From: Bacteroidota bacterium
GTDB taxonomy: Bacteria; Bacteroidota; JABWAT01
DNA: 64,000 nt
Assembly: GCA_023151185.1 (NCBI GenBank)
Contig: JAKLJL010000001.1
Span: 248,001 to 312,000 of the forward strand
Reading direction: 5' to 3'
Translations under genes and position numbers: made by a program
In this document: one piece after another, positions 1-10,999 of the stretch
How positions within the stretch are numbered: position 1 is the stretch's first letter
How the letters are laid out: every line of letters begins with the position of its first letter
The notes under the pieces: model-generated
Seen by the model: the letters and a program-made list of their open reading frames with translations, nothing else
Databases searched by the model: none
Told to the model about the DNA's origin: nothing

Positions 1-555
1 GAAAAGGGGCTTCTGCTGCATCTGGATGGTGCCAGACTTTGGAATGCCCACATTGAATCAGGGATTCCACTGAAGGAATATGCCCGGTATTTTGATAGCC
101 TTTCAGTCTGTTTTTCAAAAGGACTTGGGGCGCCGGTCGGTTCAATGGTTCTGGGGACTGAGTCCTTTATCAGGAAAGTTCACCGGTTCCGGAAGATGTG
201 GGGTGGTGGGATGCGTCAGGCAGGAAGTCTTGCTGCTGCGTGCCGGTTTGCAGTTACCCATCATCTCGAAGGAATCAGACAGGATCATATCCACCTGGGG
301 ATTCTTGCCGAGGCTTTTTCAAAAATTCCGGGTGTTTCAATAGACTGGGAAACTGTCAGAACCAATATTCTGATCGCTGATGTCTCAGGAACAGGAAAAA
401 CCGCTGCTGAGTGGTCGGCTCTTCTCAAAGAGGAAAATATTCTGGTTTCCCCATTTTCTGCCACTACCATCCGGATGGTGACACACCGGGATGTCACCCC
501 AGGAATGATCGATACTGCTGTCACGGTATTTGAAAGCTTTTCCCAACCAAAATAA
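1..555 (+). CDS. ltaE: L-threonine aldolase, low-specificity type (5' end missing)
   Basis: The window opens inside this gene; 184 C-terminal residues are present and the reading frame is open from base 1. Low-specificity threonine aldolases are PLP enzymes that cleave L-threonine or allo-threonine to glycine and acetaldehyde. The visible part has the family signatures HLDGARLWNA (the Asp that contacts the PLP ring nitrogen) and CFSKGLGAPVGS, whose Lys forms the Schiff base, followed by RKMWGGGMRQAG. The C-terminal small domain is complete and ends at TAA. A RidA-like gene follows after 15 bases, so the two are probably co-transcribed. The pairing is sensible, since PLP enzymes release the enamine/imine intermediates that Rid proteins hydrolyse. 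The start codon and N-terminal half lie outside the window. Confidence 0.9.
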   Translation, partial: EKGLLLHLDGARLWNAHIESGIPLKEYARYFDSLSVCFSKGLGAPVGSMVLGTESFIRKVHRFRKMWGGGMRQAGSLAAACRFAVTHHLEGIRQDHIHLGILAEAFSKIPGVSIDWETVRTNILIADVSGTGKTAAEWSALLKEENILVSPFSATTIRMVTHRDVTPGMIDTAVTVFESFSQPK

Positions 556-570
556 GAAAAAGGACTGAAA

Positions 571-1029
571 ATGACGCCTGAATCCAAACTTACTTCTTTG
601 GGGATCACTCTTCCTCAACCTACGGCTCCCCTGGCCAATTACGTTCCGGTGAAACGTTCCGGAACAACACTTTACGTTTCAGGACAGTTACCGCTGGCCG
701 ATGGGAAATTGCTGGCGGAAGGAAAAACCGGTGCTGAGGTTTCTCCGGAACTTGCTGCAACCTGTGCCCGGCAGTGTATCATTAATGCACTTGCGGCCAT
801 CCGTGGTGAGATCGGAACTCTTGACCGGATCTTTCAGATTGTAAAACTAACCGGTTTTGTGGCTTCTGCCCCCGGGTTTACCGGTCAGCCTGCGGTGGTT
901 AATGGTGCCAGTGATTTCCTGGTCGAAGTCTTTGGAGATGCCGGGCGGCATGCCAGATCTGCAGTTGGCGTTTCGGAGTTGCCCAGAAACGCACCGGTCG
1001 AAATTGAACTGATTGCCGAACTGAAGTAA
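571..1029 (+). CDS. RidA/YjgF-family enamine/imine deaminase-like protein
   Basis: A 152-residue protein of the YjgF/YER057c/UK114 family. It matches the slightly longer subgroup (about 150 residues) rather than the 128-residue RidA. Family members form trimers and the Rid branch hydrolyses reactive enamines/imines left by PLP enzymes. The core is recognisable from LYVSGQLPLADGK through the C-terminal block HARSAVGVSELPRNAPVEIE, which holds the conserved Arg and the strand usually written as LP.ga.VEie. The start ATG follows AAGGACTGAAA, a usable Shine-Dalgarno sequence. It sits 15 bases after the threonine aldolase. Substrate is not predictable from sequence, and not all members of this subgroup have shown deaminase activity. 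Confidence 0.85.
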   Translation: MTPESKLTSLGITLPQPTAPLANYVPVKRSGTTLYVSGQLPLADGKLLAEGKTGAEVSPELAATCARQCIINALAAIRGEIGTLDRIFQIVKLTGFVASAPGFTGQPAVVNGASDFLVEVFGDAGRHARSAVGVSELPRNAPVEIELIAELK

Positions 1030-1053
1030 CTGGTCGGATTCACCCTTCCAAAC

Positions 1054-1085
1054 TTTGATTTTTACTCAGATTTATTCTAATTTTA
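1054..1085 (+). promoter_or_regulatory. Candidate Bacteroidota-type promoter for tRNA-Thr and atpDC
   Basis: TTTG at 1054-1057, a 20-base spacer, and TAATTTTA at 1078-1085, seven of eight positions of the Bacteroidota -7 consensus TAnnTTTG. Transcription would start near 1091, about 25 bases before the mature tRNA 5' end. A classical sigma-70 -35/-10 pair with 17-base spacing fits less well. Inferred from sequence only. Confidence 0.45.
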
Positions 1086-1115
1086 TAGTCTCTTTAAAAA
1101 TCGCTTTCTCATTTT

Positions 1116-3134
<2,019 letters not shown>

Positions 3135-3136
3135 TG

Positions 3137-3167
3137 AAAACCCCGCCGGTTCCGGCGGGGTTTTTTA
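3137..3167 (+). terminator. Rho-independent terminator of atpDC
   Basis: A perfect 9-bp stem, CCCCGCCGG/CCGGCGGGG at 3141-3160 with a TT loop, flanked by AAAA on the left and TTTTTTATTTT on the right. It lies directly after the atpC stop. The A/T flanks would also serve the opposite direction. Confidence 0.92.
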
Positions 3168-3177
3168 TTTTATACCT

Positions 3178-3924
3178 ATGCTTGTAAATCCTAAACCCGA
3201 ACAGCTTGCAGATTGGTTCAGTAAATCTTCACGAGTTGCCGTCCTTACCGGTGCCGGGGTTTCTGCTGAAAGCGGAGTTCCGACTTTCAGAGATAAAACT
3301 ACCGGACTTTGGGCTAAATTTAACCCGAAGGATCTGGCAACCTTTACTTCCTTCCTGTCGAAACCTGATCTGGTCTGGGAATGGTATGAATTCAGAAAAA
3401 AGGCCATCCACCAGACTGAACCGAATCCAGGACACCTTGCCCTTGTCCGGATGGAGGACTGGTTTGCTGACTTTACCCTGATAACCCAGAACATTGACAA
3501 TCTTCATCAGAGGGCAGGTTCTGCAAGGCTGATAGAGCTGCATGGAAATATTGAAAGAAATTACTGCATTACCTGTGGCCGGGAGAAGCGTGAAGTAACC
3601 GATCTGCCTCCAAAGTGTGATTCCTGTGGTGGGTTGGTCCGGCCGGATGTTGTCTGGTTCGGCGAGAACCTTCCCGAACGTGCACTGCAAAATGCATGGA
3701 AAAAGTCATCCGAAAGTACGATTTTTATGGTCATCGGCACGTCAGCAGAAGTTTATCCGGCAAACCGGCTGCCCTACGAAGCAAAATGTGCCGGTGCTCA
3801 GGTCATTGTAATCAATCCGGATGAAAATCCGGTCACCCATTATGCAGATGCCCAGGTTTTCGGAAAGTCAGGCGATTACCTGCCTCACCTGTGTAATGAA
3901 ATCCAAAAGAAACTGAATGCGTAA
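3178..3924 (+). CDS. cobB: Sir2-family NAD-dependent protein deacylase (class III type)
   Basis: A 248-residue sirtuin that removes acyl groups from lysines using NAD+. The NAD-binding GAGVSAESGVPTFR block is at residues 25-38, TQNIDNLH in the middle, catalytic His122 lies in LHGN, and a zinc site is formed by Cys130, Cys133, Cys147 and Cys150. Tyr70 and Arg73 (YEFR) give the Y-x-x-R pair that defines class III sirtuins such as SIRT5 and E. coli CobB and favours succinyl- or malonyl-lysine. An open frame extends upstream into atpC, but ATG 3178 after the terminator is the credible start; it has no Shine-Dalgarno sequence, only an A/T-rich leader. It overlaps the next gene by eight bases. Confidence 0.92.
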   Translation: MLVNPKPEQLADWFSKSSRVAVLTGAGVSAESGVPTFRDKTTGLWAKFNPKDLATFTSFLSKPDLVWEWYEFRKKAIHQTEPNPGHLALVRMEDWFADFTLITQNIDNLHQRAGSARLIELHGNIERNYCITCGREKREVTDLPPKCDSCGGLVRPDVVWFGENLPERALQNAWKKSSESTIFMVIGTSAEVYPANRLPYEAKCAGAQVIVINPDENPVTHYADAQVFGKSGDYLPHLCNEIQKKLNA

Positions 3925-6319
3925 ATTCTGTCTTTTATTTCTTTTTACCGGCGTGGTTTCCTTCGGCTTGTTTGCCCAGCCGGCTCCTGAGTCAAAGGAA
4001 GAGGAAAAACCGGGCCGTATTGCCGTCTGGTGGGCTAATTTTGTCAGTTATTTTAACGGGTATTATAATGCAACCCGTTTGTACGACCGGACCATTCAGC
4101 TTTTTTACGAAGATAACCTGAAAAACGGCAATGAGATCGGGACTGTTTTTCCGGTATTTAAAAAGGGAAGTACCGGCCGTGCAGATCTTCAGAAGGTTGC
4201 CAATAAAGCGACCTCTATTTATCAGAACCATCCTGAATCGGTACTTGCAGATGATGCTCTCCTGCTCATGGGAAAATGTTATTATTTCATGGGAGATCTC
4301 TCACCTGCCGAACGAAAATTCAGGGAAGTGATTGCCAATTATACCGATCCGGAAGTTGTATTTGAAGCGACCCTGTTTCTTTCAAGGGCTTTTTTGGAAC
4401 AGAACAAAAATGAGGAGGCCCTGTCGCTGATCCAGGACCTGATCAAACGTCCGGATGTTCCCGATCAGGTAAAGGGAGAAGCCAACCTGCTGCTGGGTGA
4501 ACGGTACTATTTATCCGGGCAGATTGAAGATGCCATCCCCCTGTTTGCAGAAGGAATCCGGCTTTATGATGATTCTGAAGCAGATGCCCGTGCAAGTTAC
4601 CTCATTGCTAAATCCATGTTCAGGCTGGGGCGGCCGACGGAAGCAAGGCGTTACTATCTGGACGCAGCTTCTGCTTCTGATATTCCCGCAGTAGATTACT
4701 GGAGCGGTGTCAGGTCAATTGAATGCTTCCTGTCTGAAAATAAGCCTGATGAGGCTCAGGAATTTCTTAATGATCTGCTGGATGATGAAGATCTGGGAGG
4801 ATATTACTCAGCCTTAACTCTGGAACAGGCGAGAGTCTATTCGGCAAAAAATGAAACTGAATCTGCCCGGCAGGCCTATCAGGATTTTATAAATGACGGA
4901 AAATCGACTCAATTGCTAGCTGCAGGGTGGTTTGAACTTGGAAATATGGTTTTAAATCAGGATAAAAATCTGGAACTGGCCCGTTACTTTTACGAAAAAG
5001 CCGGGCAGGCAGGTCAGCCGGATACCGTTGCAGAAAAAGCAAAGAAAATCGAAGCAGATCTGAAAGGATATCTGGAACTTGTTTATGAACTGAAAGATAT
5101 CAGTAAAGTGCTTTCCCTTGGAATTAAAATTAAACGGGTGTCGCCGGATTCAAGCCGGTCCAGGCCGGACTCCCTCAGGGTTCAGCCTGATTCTCTGTCG
5201 TCAAAGGATTCTTTGACAGTTGAATTAGCTGAAACTGAAACCGCTGAGCAAACACTTCCGGGGCAATACCCTCAGCAAGCCGGACAGGTGTCGGATCTTC
5301 CATTACCAAATTCCCGGCCAGAAGCGGACCGTCAGGCTACTTTTCCGGGCAATCCGGATTTCAATCAATTTCCGCCCCAGGGGGGGGATGAAACTTTTAA
5401 CCTCCCGGGCGAGGATCCATTCAGCGAACCCCTGCCGGTTTCAGGAGCAGGGACAAAACAACTGTCGGATAAACCAGATCCATTTTCTGAGAGAGAATAT
5501 TCAAAGTCATTTATTATTGCCAGGTATAAACCTAAATATGAGCAGGCTGCAGACAGTCTGTCTTACCTGGGTTTACTGGGAAATAAAGAAAAATTATCCG
5601 AAAAATTGGTCGAGCATTTTTATTTCATTTCGGGTAAGATGGATTCTGTGATTTCAGCAACCAACGCCTTTATCCGGGATTACCCGGCTTCTCCAAAAAT
5701 TCCCAGGTTGATCTATGCTCGGGCAGCAGCCTTTGCAAGAAATCAAAAAACAGATCTCTATCAGGCAGATCTGAAACTTTTGTCTGAAAATTATTCCCGG
5801 ACTCCTTATGGGGCCGAAGCCAGAAAACGGCTTGGGTTACCCGATTCCGCCGGACTTGCCCAGGCAGATGCAGAAATGAAGTTGAACCGGGTTGTTTACT
5901 GGATTGAAAACGGTAATCGGGACTCACTTACTTTGGTTTTGGATGAGCTTGTAAAAACTGATTCCACCTCCGCACTTTATCCCAGAATTTTGTTTGCCCG
6001 GGGCTATTCAGCCGAAAAACTTGACAAAAACTGGCAGGAAGCCTCCTTTTGGTATGAAAAGATCATGAAAAAATATCCGGCCACACCATTGGGGAAATCT
6101 CTAAGAGAACAATTGACCGTCTCTTCTGCAGAAGCACCCCAGAAAGACGCCAAAGAAAATAAAAGCCAGGAAACGGGTGAAGTAGAAACTGCCAGGGATC
6201 AAGGTCAAAAGCAGGAAACGGCTTCTGCCGTATCCGGTAAAAAAGAAATTAAGTTTGCCATAACGCCCAATCTGCCGGCCAGATTCAAACGACAGCCCAA
6301 AATTGCCCTTTCATGGTAA
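3917..6319 (+). CDS. Large exported TPR protein, probably PorW/SprE-like (type IX secretion)
   Basis: An 800-residue protein with a cleavable signal peptide (basic start, hydrophobic core, cut near LFAQ) and no lipobox Cys. Residues about 30-375 carry TPR-like helices; the opening pattern NFVSYFNGYYNATRLYDR and the later DDALLLMGKCYYFMGD resemble the PorW/SprE family of periplasmic TPR proteins of the type IX secretion and gliding machinery. A Ser/Pro/Gln/Asp-rich disordered linker spans about 400-515, and a second TPR block about 530-710, before a basic tail. Most PorW/SprE proteins are lipoproteins, so the missing lipobox is a difference. It overlaps the sirtuin by eight bases and folC by seven. 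TPR export is certain; the PorW assignment rests on pattern recall. Confidence 0.6.
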   Translation: MRKFCLLFLFTGVVSFGLFAQPAPESKEEEKPGRIAVWWANFVSYFNGYYNATRLYDRTIQLFYEDNLKNGNEIGTVFPVFKKGSTGRADLQKVANKATSIYQNHPESVLADDALLLMGKCYYFMGDLSPAERKFREVIANYTDPEVVFEATLFLSRAFLEQNKNEEALSLIQDLIKRPDVPDQVKGEANLLLGERYYLSGQIEDAIPLFAEGIRLYDDSEADARASYLIAKSMFRLGRPTEARRYYLDAASASDIPAVDYWSGVRSIECFLSENKPDEAQEFLNDLLDDEDLGGYYSALTLEQARVYSAKNETESARQAYQDFINDGKSTQLLAAGWFELGNMVLNQDKNLELARYFYEKAGQAGQPDTVAEKAKKIEADLKGYLELVYELKDISKVLSLGIKIKRVSPDSSRSRPDSLRVQPDSLSSKDSLTVELAETETAEQTLPGQYPQQAGQVSDLPLPNSRPEADRQATFPGNPDFNQFPPQGGDETFNLPGEDPFSEPLPVSGAGTKQLSDKPDPFSEREYSKSFIIARYKPKYEQAADSLSYLGLLGNKEKLSEKLVEHFYFISGKMDSVISATNAFIRDYPASPKIPRLIYARAAAFARNQKTDLYQADLKLLSENYSRTPYGAEARKRLGLPDSAGLAQADAEMKLNRVVYWIENGNRDSLTLVLDELVKTDSTSALYPRILFARGYSAEKLDKNWQEASFWYEKIMKKYPATPLGKSLREQLTVSSAEAPQKDAKENKSQETGEVETARDQGQKQETASAVSGKKEIKFAITPNLPARFKRQPKIALSW

Positions 6320-7548
6320 CTGATCCCATTGCCTTTCTGTCAGAAAGAATCCGGTTTGGCATAAAACCCGGCCTTGCTTCAATGGAAGCGCTCATGACAG
6401 AAACCGGAAATCCCGAAAAATGCTGCCCGGTCATACACCTTGCCGGAACAAACGGTAAGGGAAGTACGGCCTCTTTTATTGCTTCGGTTCTTACCGAACA
6501 TGGTTTCAAAACCGCTCTTTATACCTCACCGCACCTGGTTTATCTGAATGAACGGATCCGTCTGAACGGGAATACAATTCCGGATGCAGCTTTCTGCCGG
6601 ATTCTTGAATCCATCAGGAAACCTTCAGAAGAAATGGGCATGACTTTTTTTGAAATTGTCACGGCAGCAGCTTTTTTATGGTTCAGAGAACAGTCTCCCG
6701 ATTTTGCGGTTGTCGAGACCGGGCTGGGAGGCCGCCTGGATGCAACCAATATTGTTGATCCTGTTGTCTCGGTCATAACGTCGGTTGGGTTTGACCATAC
6801 CGAACACCTCGGAACCACACTCCAGGCAATTGCATCCGAAAAAGCAGGAATTATTAAAACCGGGAAACCGGTAATTTGTGCGGATCTTCCCCCCGAGGCA
6901 CTCGGCGTTGTGCGGTCCGCCGCAAATGAAAAACAGGCACAACTGACGGTTGTCCGGTCCCGAAAGCCAGGATATCTTGCCCGAAATGCCGATCTGGCCG
7001 AGGCGGTTATTTCCCAACTGGGAAAATCGGGCTTGATCCGGCTGGATTCTGGTAAAATCAGGGCAGGGATTTTAAACATGCCGGAAAATACCGGATTGCA
7101 GGGACGTTTTCAGCGCCTGAAGGATGGAGTCAGGGAAATCATTCTGGATGCAGCCCACAATCCGGATGGCATTAAAGTGCTTAAAGAACTATTCCGGTTT
7201 TATTTTGGAAGCCGGCAGCCGGTTCTCGTTTTCGGATGCGTTGGCGGAAAAGATTCTATAACCATGCTTCGTGAATTACGGGATCTGGCAGATGAAATTC
7301 ACCTAACGGTTCCCTTACTGAACCGGGGCAATACGCCCGGAATGCTGAAGGTTCAGGCTGACTCTCTGGGCTTTTCTGCCAGTTCCTATCCGGATTTTAA
7401 GCAAGCCTATGAGGCTGTCCGGTTTATCCATAGAGACCGGCCAATTGTGATCTGCGGCAGTTTATACCTGCTTGGTGAGGCAATTTCGCTGTTTTCTAAC
7501 CTGAAAATGGTAAAAATTGCACCGGGTGGCTTGACAATGAATCAGTGA
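6313..7548 (+). CDS. folC: Bifunctional folylpolyglutamate/dihydrofolate synthase
   Basis: A 411-residue Mur-ligase-fold enzyme that adds glutamate to dihydropteroate and to reduced folates. The N-terminal block IRFGIKPGLASMEALM leads to the P-loop HLAGTNGKGSTASFI at about residues 37-51. SPHLVYLNERIRLNG is the omega-loop region, ETGLGGRLDATNIV the second nucleotide-site signature, and DAAHNPDG the start of the C-terminal domain. Length is normal. The start codon lies inside the stop region of the upstream TPR gene (seven-base overlap), so it probably depends on translation of that gene and on the promoter in front of the sirtuin. Confidence 0.95.
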   Translation: MVTDPIAFLSERIRFGIKPGLASMEALMTETGNPEKCCPVIHLAGTNGKGSTASFIASVLTEHGFKTALYTSPHLVYLNERIRLNGNTIPDAAFCRILESIRKPSEEMGMTFFEIVTAAAFLWFREQSPDFAVVETGLGGRLDATNIVDPVVSVITSVGFDHTEHLGTTLQAIASEKAGIIKTGKPVICADLPPEALGVVRSAANEKQAQLTVVRSRKPGYLARNADLAEAVISQLGKSGLIRLDSGKIRAGILNMPENTGLQGRFQRLKDGVREIILDAAHNPDGIKVLKELFRFYFGSRQPVLVFGCVGGKDSITMLRELRDLADEIHLTVPLLNRGNTPGMLKVQADSLGFSASSYPDFKQAYEAVRFIHRDRPIVICGSLYLLGEAISLFSNLKMVKIAPGGLTMNQ

Positions 7549-7771
7549 AGTGTGATTTTGCACTTACTGTTAAAACCACTGTGGTCCTGACTTTTTATAT
7601 TATCTTCAACTTATAGCTTAACAGACCACCAACAGCCTTGATTTCAATTCACCGGAAACGAAATTTACACCAGTTTAACTTACCAAATTCCTTTCTGAAA
7701 CAACCTGAATGAACCGGACAGACCGGATGTTTTTATTTCCAGCCAGAATACCCGTTTAAGGAGAGACCTGC
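7549..7771. other. Intergenic region upstream of rho (223 bases)
   Basis: The longest gap without a gene in the window. It must hold the rho promoter and leader. I find no promoter pair with a confident match and no strong hairpin. The TATTATCTTC stretch near 7600 is a weak -7 candidate. A good Shine-Dalgarno AAGGAGAG at 7758-7765 precedes the rho ATG. A long unstructured leader could suit Rho autoregulation as described in other bacteria, but that is a guess. Confidence 0.5.
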
Positions 7772-9046
7772 ATGTCAACGATGGACATTAATGTCCTGAA
7801 ATTAAAAAAGATCGCCGAACTTCATGATCTTGCGAGAAGCATGGGCCTGCAAGCCTATAATGATCTGAGAAAACAGGAACTGATCTTTAAAATTGTCGAA
7901 GCCCAGTCCCGGAAGGACACTGAAAACCAGGAAACCGGTGTTATTCTGAACTCCGGCGTTCTTGAAACCCTTCCCGACGGTTATGGCTTTCTCAGAAGTC
8001 CCGACTATAATTACCTTCCCAGCCCGGATGATATTTATGTATCGCCCAGCCAGATTAAACGGTTCAATCTCAGAACCGGTGATACGGTTCTGGGTCAGGT
8101 TCGTCCGCCGAAAGAAGGAGAACGGTTTTTTGCACTTCTCCGGGTTGATAAAGTTAATGATCTGGATCCTGACCGTACCCGGGACCGGGTTCTTTTTGAT
8201 AACCTGACACCACTCTATGCCAATAAACGCCTGAGTCTGGAATCTGCACCCGGCGATTATTCACTTAGAATTATGGATTTGTTTACCCCGATCGGAAAGG
8301 GCCAGCGGGGTCTGATTACAGCCCAGCCGAAAACAGGTAAAACCGTTCTGATGCAGAAAATTGCCAATGCCATTATCCGGAACAATCCTGAAGCAGTTCT
8401 GATTGTACTTCTGATTGATGAACGTCCGGAAGAAGTGACGGATATGGAACGGACTGTTAATGCCGAAGTAATTGCTTCTACATTTGATGAACCACCCGAA
8501 AGACACGTTCAGGTTTCGGATATGGTGCTTGAAAAAGCACGGCGTCTGGTCGAAGCCAAAAAAGATGTGGTGATTCTGCTCGATTCCATAACCCGTCTTG
8601 CCCGGGCTTACAACATTGTTGTGCCTCACTCCGGAAAAATTCTTTCGGGAGGTCTTGATTCGAACGCTCTTCACAGACCGAAACGGTTTTTTGGTGCTGC
8701 CCGGAATGTTGAAGAAGGTGGGTCACTTACCATTATTGCAACAGCTCTGATTGATACCGGTTCCCGTATGGATGATGTGATCTTTGAAGAATTCAAAGGT
8801 ACCGGTAACATGGAAATCATTCTGGACCGCCGGTTGTCTGACCGCCGGATTTTCCCGGCTATTGACCTGCTGAGATCAGGTACACGGAAGGAAGAACTTC
8901 TCATTCCGCCTGAAGACCTGAACCGGATCTGGATTCTGAGAAAAATCCTGTCGGATATGAATCCGGTAGAAGCAATGGAATTCCTGCTCGAGAAAATGAG
9001 AGGAACCAAGAGCAACAAAGAATTCCTCCGTGCCATGAACGGATGA
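7772..9046 (+). CDS. rho: Transcription termination factor Rho
   Basis: A 424-residue hexameric RNA-dependent ATPase. The N-terminal Rho_N helical part ([15 protein letters not shown]) is at about residues 10-45, then the cold-shock-like RNA-binding domain with [14 protein letters not shown], then the RecA-like ATPase with P-loop [14 protein letters not shown], the [13 protein letters not shown] block, [11 protein letters not shown] and the Q/R-loop [20 protein letters not shown]. Length is typical of a Rho with no extra insertion domain. Initiation at ATG 7772, six bases after AAGGAGAG, is well supported. It is a single-gene unit, facing the leftward tcdA cluster across a shared hairpin terminator. 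Confidence 0.98.
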   Translation: MSTMDINVLKLKKIAELHDLARSMGLQAYNDLRKQELIFKIVEAQSRKDTENQETGVILNSGVLETLPDGYGFLRSPDYNYLPSPDDIYVSPSQIKRFNLRTGDTVLGQVRPPKEGERFFALLRVDKVNDLDPDRTRDRVLFDNLTPLYANKRLSLESAPGDYSLRIMDLFTPIGKGQRGLITAQPKTGKTVLMQKIANAIIRNNPEAVLIVLLIDERPEEVTDMERTVNAEVIASTFDEPPERHVQVSDMVLEKARRLVEAKKDVVILLDSITRLARAYNIVVPHSGKILSGGLDSNALHRPKRFFGAARNVEEGGSLTIIATALIDTGSRMDDVIFEEFKGTGNMEIILDRRLSDRRIFPAIDLLRSGTRKEELLIPPEDLNRIWILRKILSDMNPVEAMEFLLEKMRGTKSNKEFLRAMNG

Positions 9047-9052
9047 GTCCTG

Positions 9053-9080
9053 AAAACCCGGCCCTGAGCCGGGTTTTTTA
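9053..9080. terminator. Terminator between convergent rho and tcdA
   Basis: A GC-rich hairpin AACCCGGC (9055-9062), loop CCTGA, GCCGGGTT (9068-9075), followed by a T run for rightward rho transcripts. The opposite strand has TTTT after the stem, so it may also stop leftward tcdA transcripts, although the tcdA stop codon lies at its edge. Confidence 0.9.
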
Positions 9081-9827
9081 TTTCACTTCTGCAAGTTCCT
9101 TTCTGCAGTCCCCGATCAGTTGCCTGATTACTACAGAGGCAACAAAGCCGCCAAACAAAGCCGGCATATAGGAAATTGTGCCGATGGTGGATTTTTTATT
9201 CTGGTCTGTCAGGTTGGGAATTACTCTGGATTTGTCGATATCTTCCGGAGAAAAGATAACTTTAACGCCTTTTCTGATCCCCAGATGGTGAAGGCGTTTC
9301 CTGACCATTTTAGCCAGTTTGCAGTTGTAGGATTTTGAAATATCTGCAATCCTGATTTTTTCCGGATCCGTTTTCCCGCCGGCTCCCATGGAGCTGACCA
9401 CCCTGAGCCCCCGCTGCCGGGCATGATATATGAAAAAGGATTTGGGCGCAAGGGTATCAATACAATCAACCACCAGATCATAATTGGCCTGGTGCAGAAC
9501 CTGAACCATCCTGTCATCTTTAAGGTAATCGGTCAGTACAGTCAGTTCTATCTCGGGGTTGATGTCTCTCAGGCGGTCTTCCATGACTTTGGCTTTTAAT
9601 TTCCCGGTGGTGCTGACCAGTGCCGGAAGCTGACGGTTCCGGTTCGACGGCACAACTGAATCACCATCCACAATCGTCATTTTCCCGACTCCGGCCCTGC
9701 AGATAAACTCTGCAGCAAAGGCACCGACTCCGCCAAGACCGGCAATTAATACATGCTTTCCCGCCAGGCCTGAAATAATTTCGGAACCAAGCAATAATTC
9801 TGTCCGGCCCTGCCATTCCGGTATCAT
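9078..9827 (-). CDS. tcdA: tRNA threonylcarbamoyladenosine dehydratase, E1-like
   Basis: A 249-residue ThiF/MoeB/E1-superfamily protein matching TcdA (CsdL/YgdL), which uses ATP to cyclise t6A37 of tRNA to ct6A. The nucleotide-binding loop is [19 protein letters not shown] at about residues 30-48, the Asp of VDGDSV and the Arg-rich [10 protein letters not shown] follow, then [13 protein letters not shown] and [11 protein letters not shown], all typical of TcdA rather than ThiF or MoeB. No CxxC zinc pairs are seen, as expected for TcdA. It is the second of two overlapping leftward genes: its ATG lies within the 3' end of the TatD-like gene (four-base overlap). Confidence 0.9.
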   Translation of the reverse strand: MIPEWQGRTELLLGSEIISGLAGKHVLIAGLGGVGAFAAEFICRAGVGKMTIVDGDSVVPSNRNRQLPALVSTTGKLKAKVMEDRLRDINPEIELTVLTDYLKDDRMVQVLHQANYDLVVDCIDTLAPKSFFIYHARQRGLRVVSSMGAGGKTDPEKIRIADISKSYNCKLAKMVRKRLHHLGIRKGVKVIFSPEDIDKSRVIPNLTDQNKKSTIGTISYMPALFGGFVASVVIRQLIGDCRKELAEVK

Positions 9828-10477
9828 AATGTCTCCTTAAAAACGGTTCGGTAATTGGCCAAAGTTATTTCTTTCAGTACCCCGACCGGCTGCCCGGTGA
9901 TTTTTGATGCCTGCTGGTAGACAGTCCGGATTCCGGCATCCGAATCATCCGTTTCAAAAAACAATCTTTCAGACGGAATAGCCGGTAAAGCTGACGTCAC
10001 TTTACTTGCTTCCCTGAGAATCTGGGGTCCGACTGAAAGGTAACATCCGGCAAGGACCAGATCCCGGACAATCCGGGAATTTTCGTTGAAACCGTGAATA
10101 ATCCAGGGCTGAAGAAACCTTCCGTTTTTTCTGATTTGAAGTAAATCTGAATAAGCCCGGACACAATGAATAATTACCGGTTTTTTCACCTGTTCTGCCA
10201 GATTCAAATGGGCTAAAAACCAGTTTTTCTGAATCTCAAATGAGGTTCCGATAGCCCTGTCGAGACCGGTTTCACCAACAGCAATCAATTTTGGGTTTAC
10301 GGCAAATTTTTCGACCCTGGCAAAATCAGAATCCAGAGGCCTGGAATTCAGGCTCCACGGGTGAACACCCATGGTAAACGGCTGGTCTGTACAGGGGTCT
10401 TCGTGGGCAAAGTAACTTCTCAGGACCCGAAGCTCAGTATCGCTGACGAACCGGTGCGAATGAATATCAAGGAACAT
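9824..10477 (-). CDS. TatD-family metal-dependent hydrolase
   Basis: A 217-residue amidohydrolase-fold protein of the TatD group, which includes 3'-5' DNA exonucleases and uncharacterised hydrolases. The metal ligands are visible: LDIHSHRF at residues 3-10 (HxH), GETGLDRA at about 80, IIHCVRAYSD, and IIHGF near 130. The last acid is probably in FFETDDSD. It is shorter than E. coli TatD (about 260), a size common for Bacteroidota members. It lies between the thioredoxin-fold gene and tcdA and overlaps tcdA by four bases. The substrate is unknown; a link to tRNA modification would be inference from context only. Confidence 0.85.
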   Translation of the reverse strand: MFLDIHSHRFVSDTELRVLRSYFAHEDPCTDQPFTMGVHPWSLNSRPLDSDFARVEKFAVNPKLIAVGETGLDRAIGTSFEIQKNWFLAHLNLAEQVKKPVIIHCVRAYSDLLQIRKNGRFLQPWIIHGFNENSRIVRDLVLAGCYLSVGPQILREASKVTSALPAIPSERLFFETDDSDAGIRTVYQQASKITGQPVGVLKEITLANYRTVFKETL

Positions 10478-10512
10478 GACGGTACCGGATCTTTTTCTTT
10501 TTCGTGAAAAAG

Positions 10513-10995
10513 TCAGTCTTTATACTCATCCGGATTCAGTGCCCCGGGGCTCCAGCTTCTCAGAAAGTCGAGGATATTTTTCTTGCTGTACCCTTTTCCT
10601 TCTTCCAGGTAAGCAGAATTCTGGGTGTGCAGGTAGTTTCCTTTCCCGTCAAGAATCACGAAAACCGGAAATCCGAACCGCTGCGGGTACCGAAGATCCT
10701 TCAGGATTTCCAGGTTCTTATTCTCCTCTGAGTAGTTCACCCTGATGCGGATATACCCGGCAGTAAATGCAGAATCGATCTGGGTATCTCCGGTTGTAAA
10801 CTTGTGAAACCTGAGGCACCAGGTGCACCAGTTTCCGCCAATCTGAATAAAGACGTGTTTCCCTTCCTTTCCTGCCTTTTCGACTGCTTCAGCAATTTCC
10901 TTTTTTGCATCTGCGGCAGGATTATAAATTTGGGGTTTTGCTTCCTGGGCAAATAAAAGTGCCGGAATCAATAAAAAGGTGAGAATGAGTTTCAT
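10513..10995 (-). CDS. Exported thioredoxin-fold protein
   Basis: A 160-residue protein with a signal peptide (MKLILTFLLIPALLFAQ) followed by a thioredoxin-7/DUF255-like domain. The redox motif WCTWC in IQIGGNWCTWCLRF is at about residues 54-58, and the cis-Pro segment is RFGFPVFVILD. An upstream in-frame start at 11037 exists, but ATG 10995 has AAGGAG five bases upstream and gives a clean signal peptide. Proteins of this type act as periplasmic disulfide reductases or reductant carriers. It is first in the leftward cluster with the TatD-like gene (35 bases) and tcdA. Confidence 0.88.
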   Translation of the reverse strand: MKLILTFLLIPALLFAQEAKPQIYNPAADAKKEIAEAVEKAGKEGKHVFIQIGGNWCTWCLRFHKFTTGDTQIDSAFTAGYIRIRVNYSEENKNLEILKDLRYPQRFGFPVFVILDGKGNYLHTQNSAYLEEGKGYSKKNILDFLRSWSPGALNPDEYKD

Positions 10996-10999
10996 GTGG

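Noticed and set aside
6540-7079. Leftward open frame of 179 codons inside folC
   Set aside because: Antisense shadow of a conserved gene with Ser/Arg-rich low-complexity translation.
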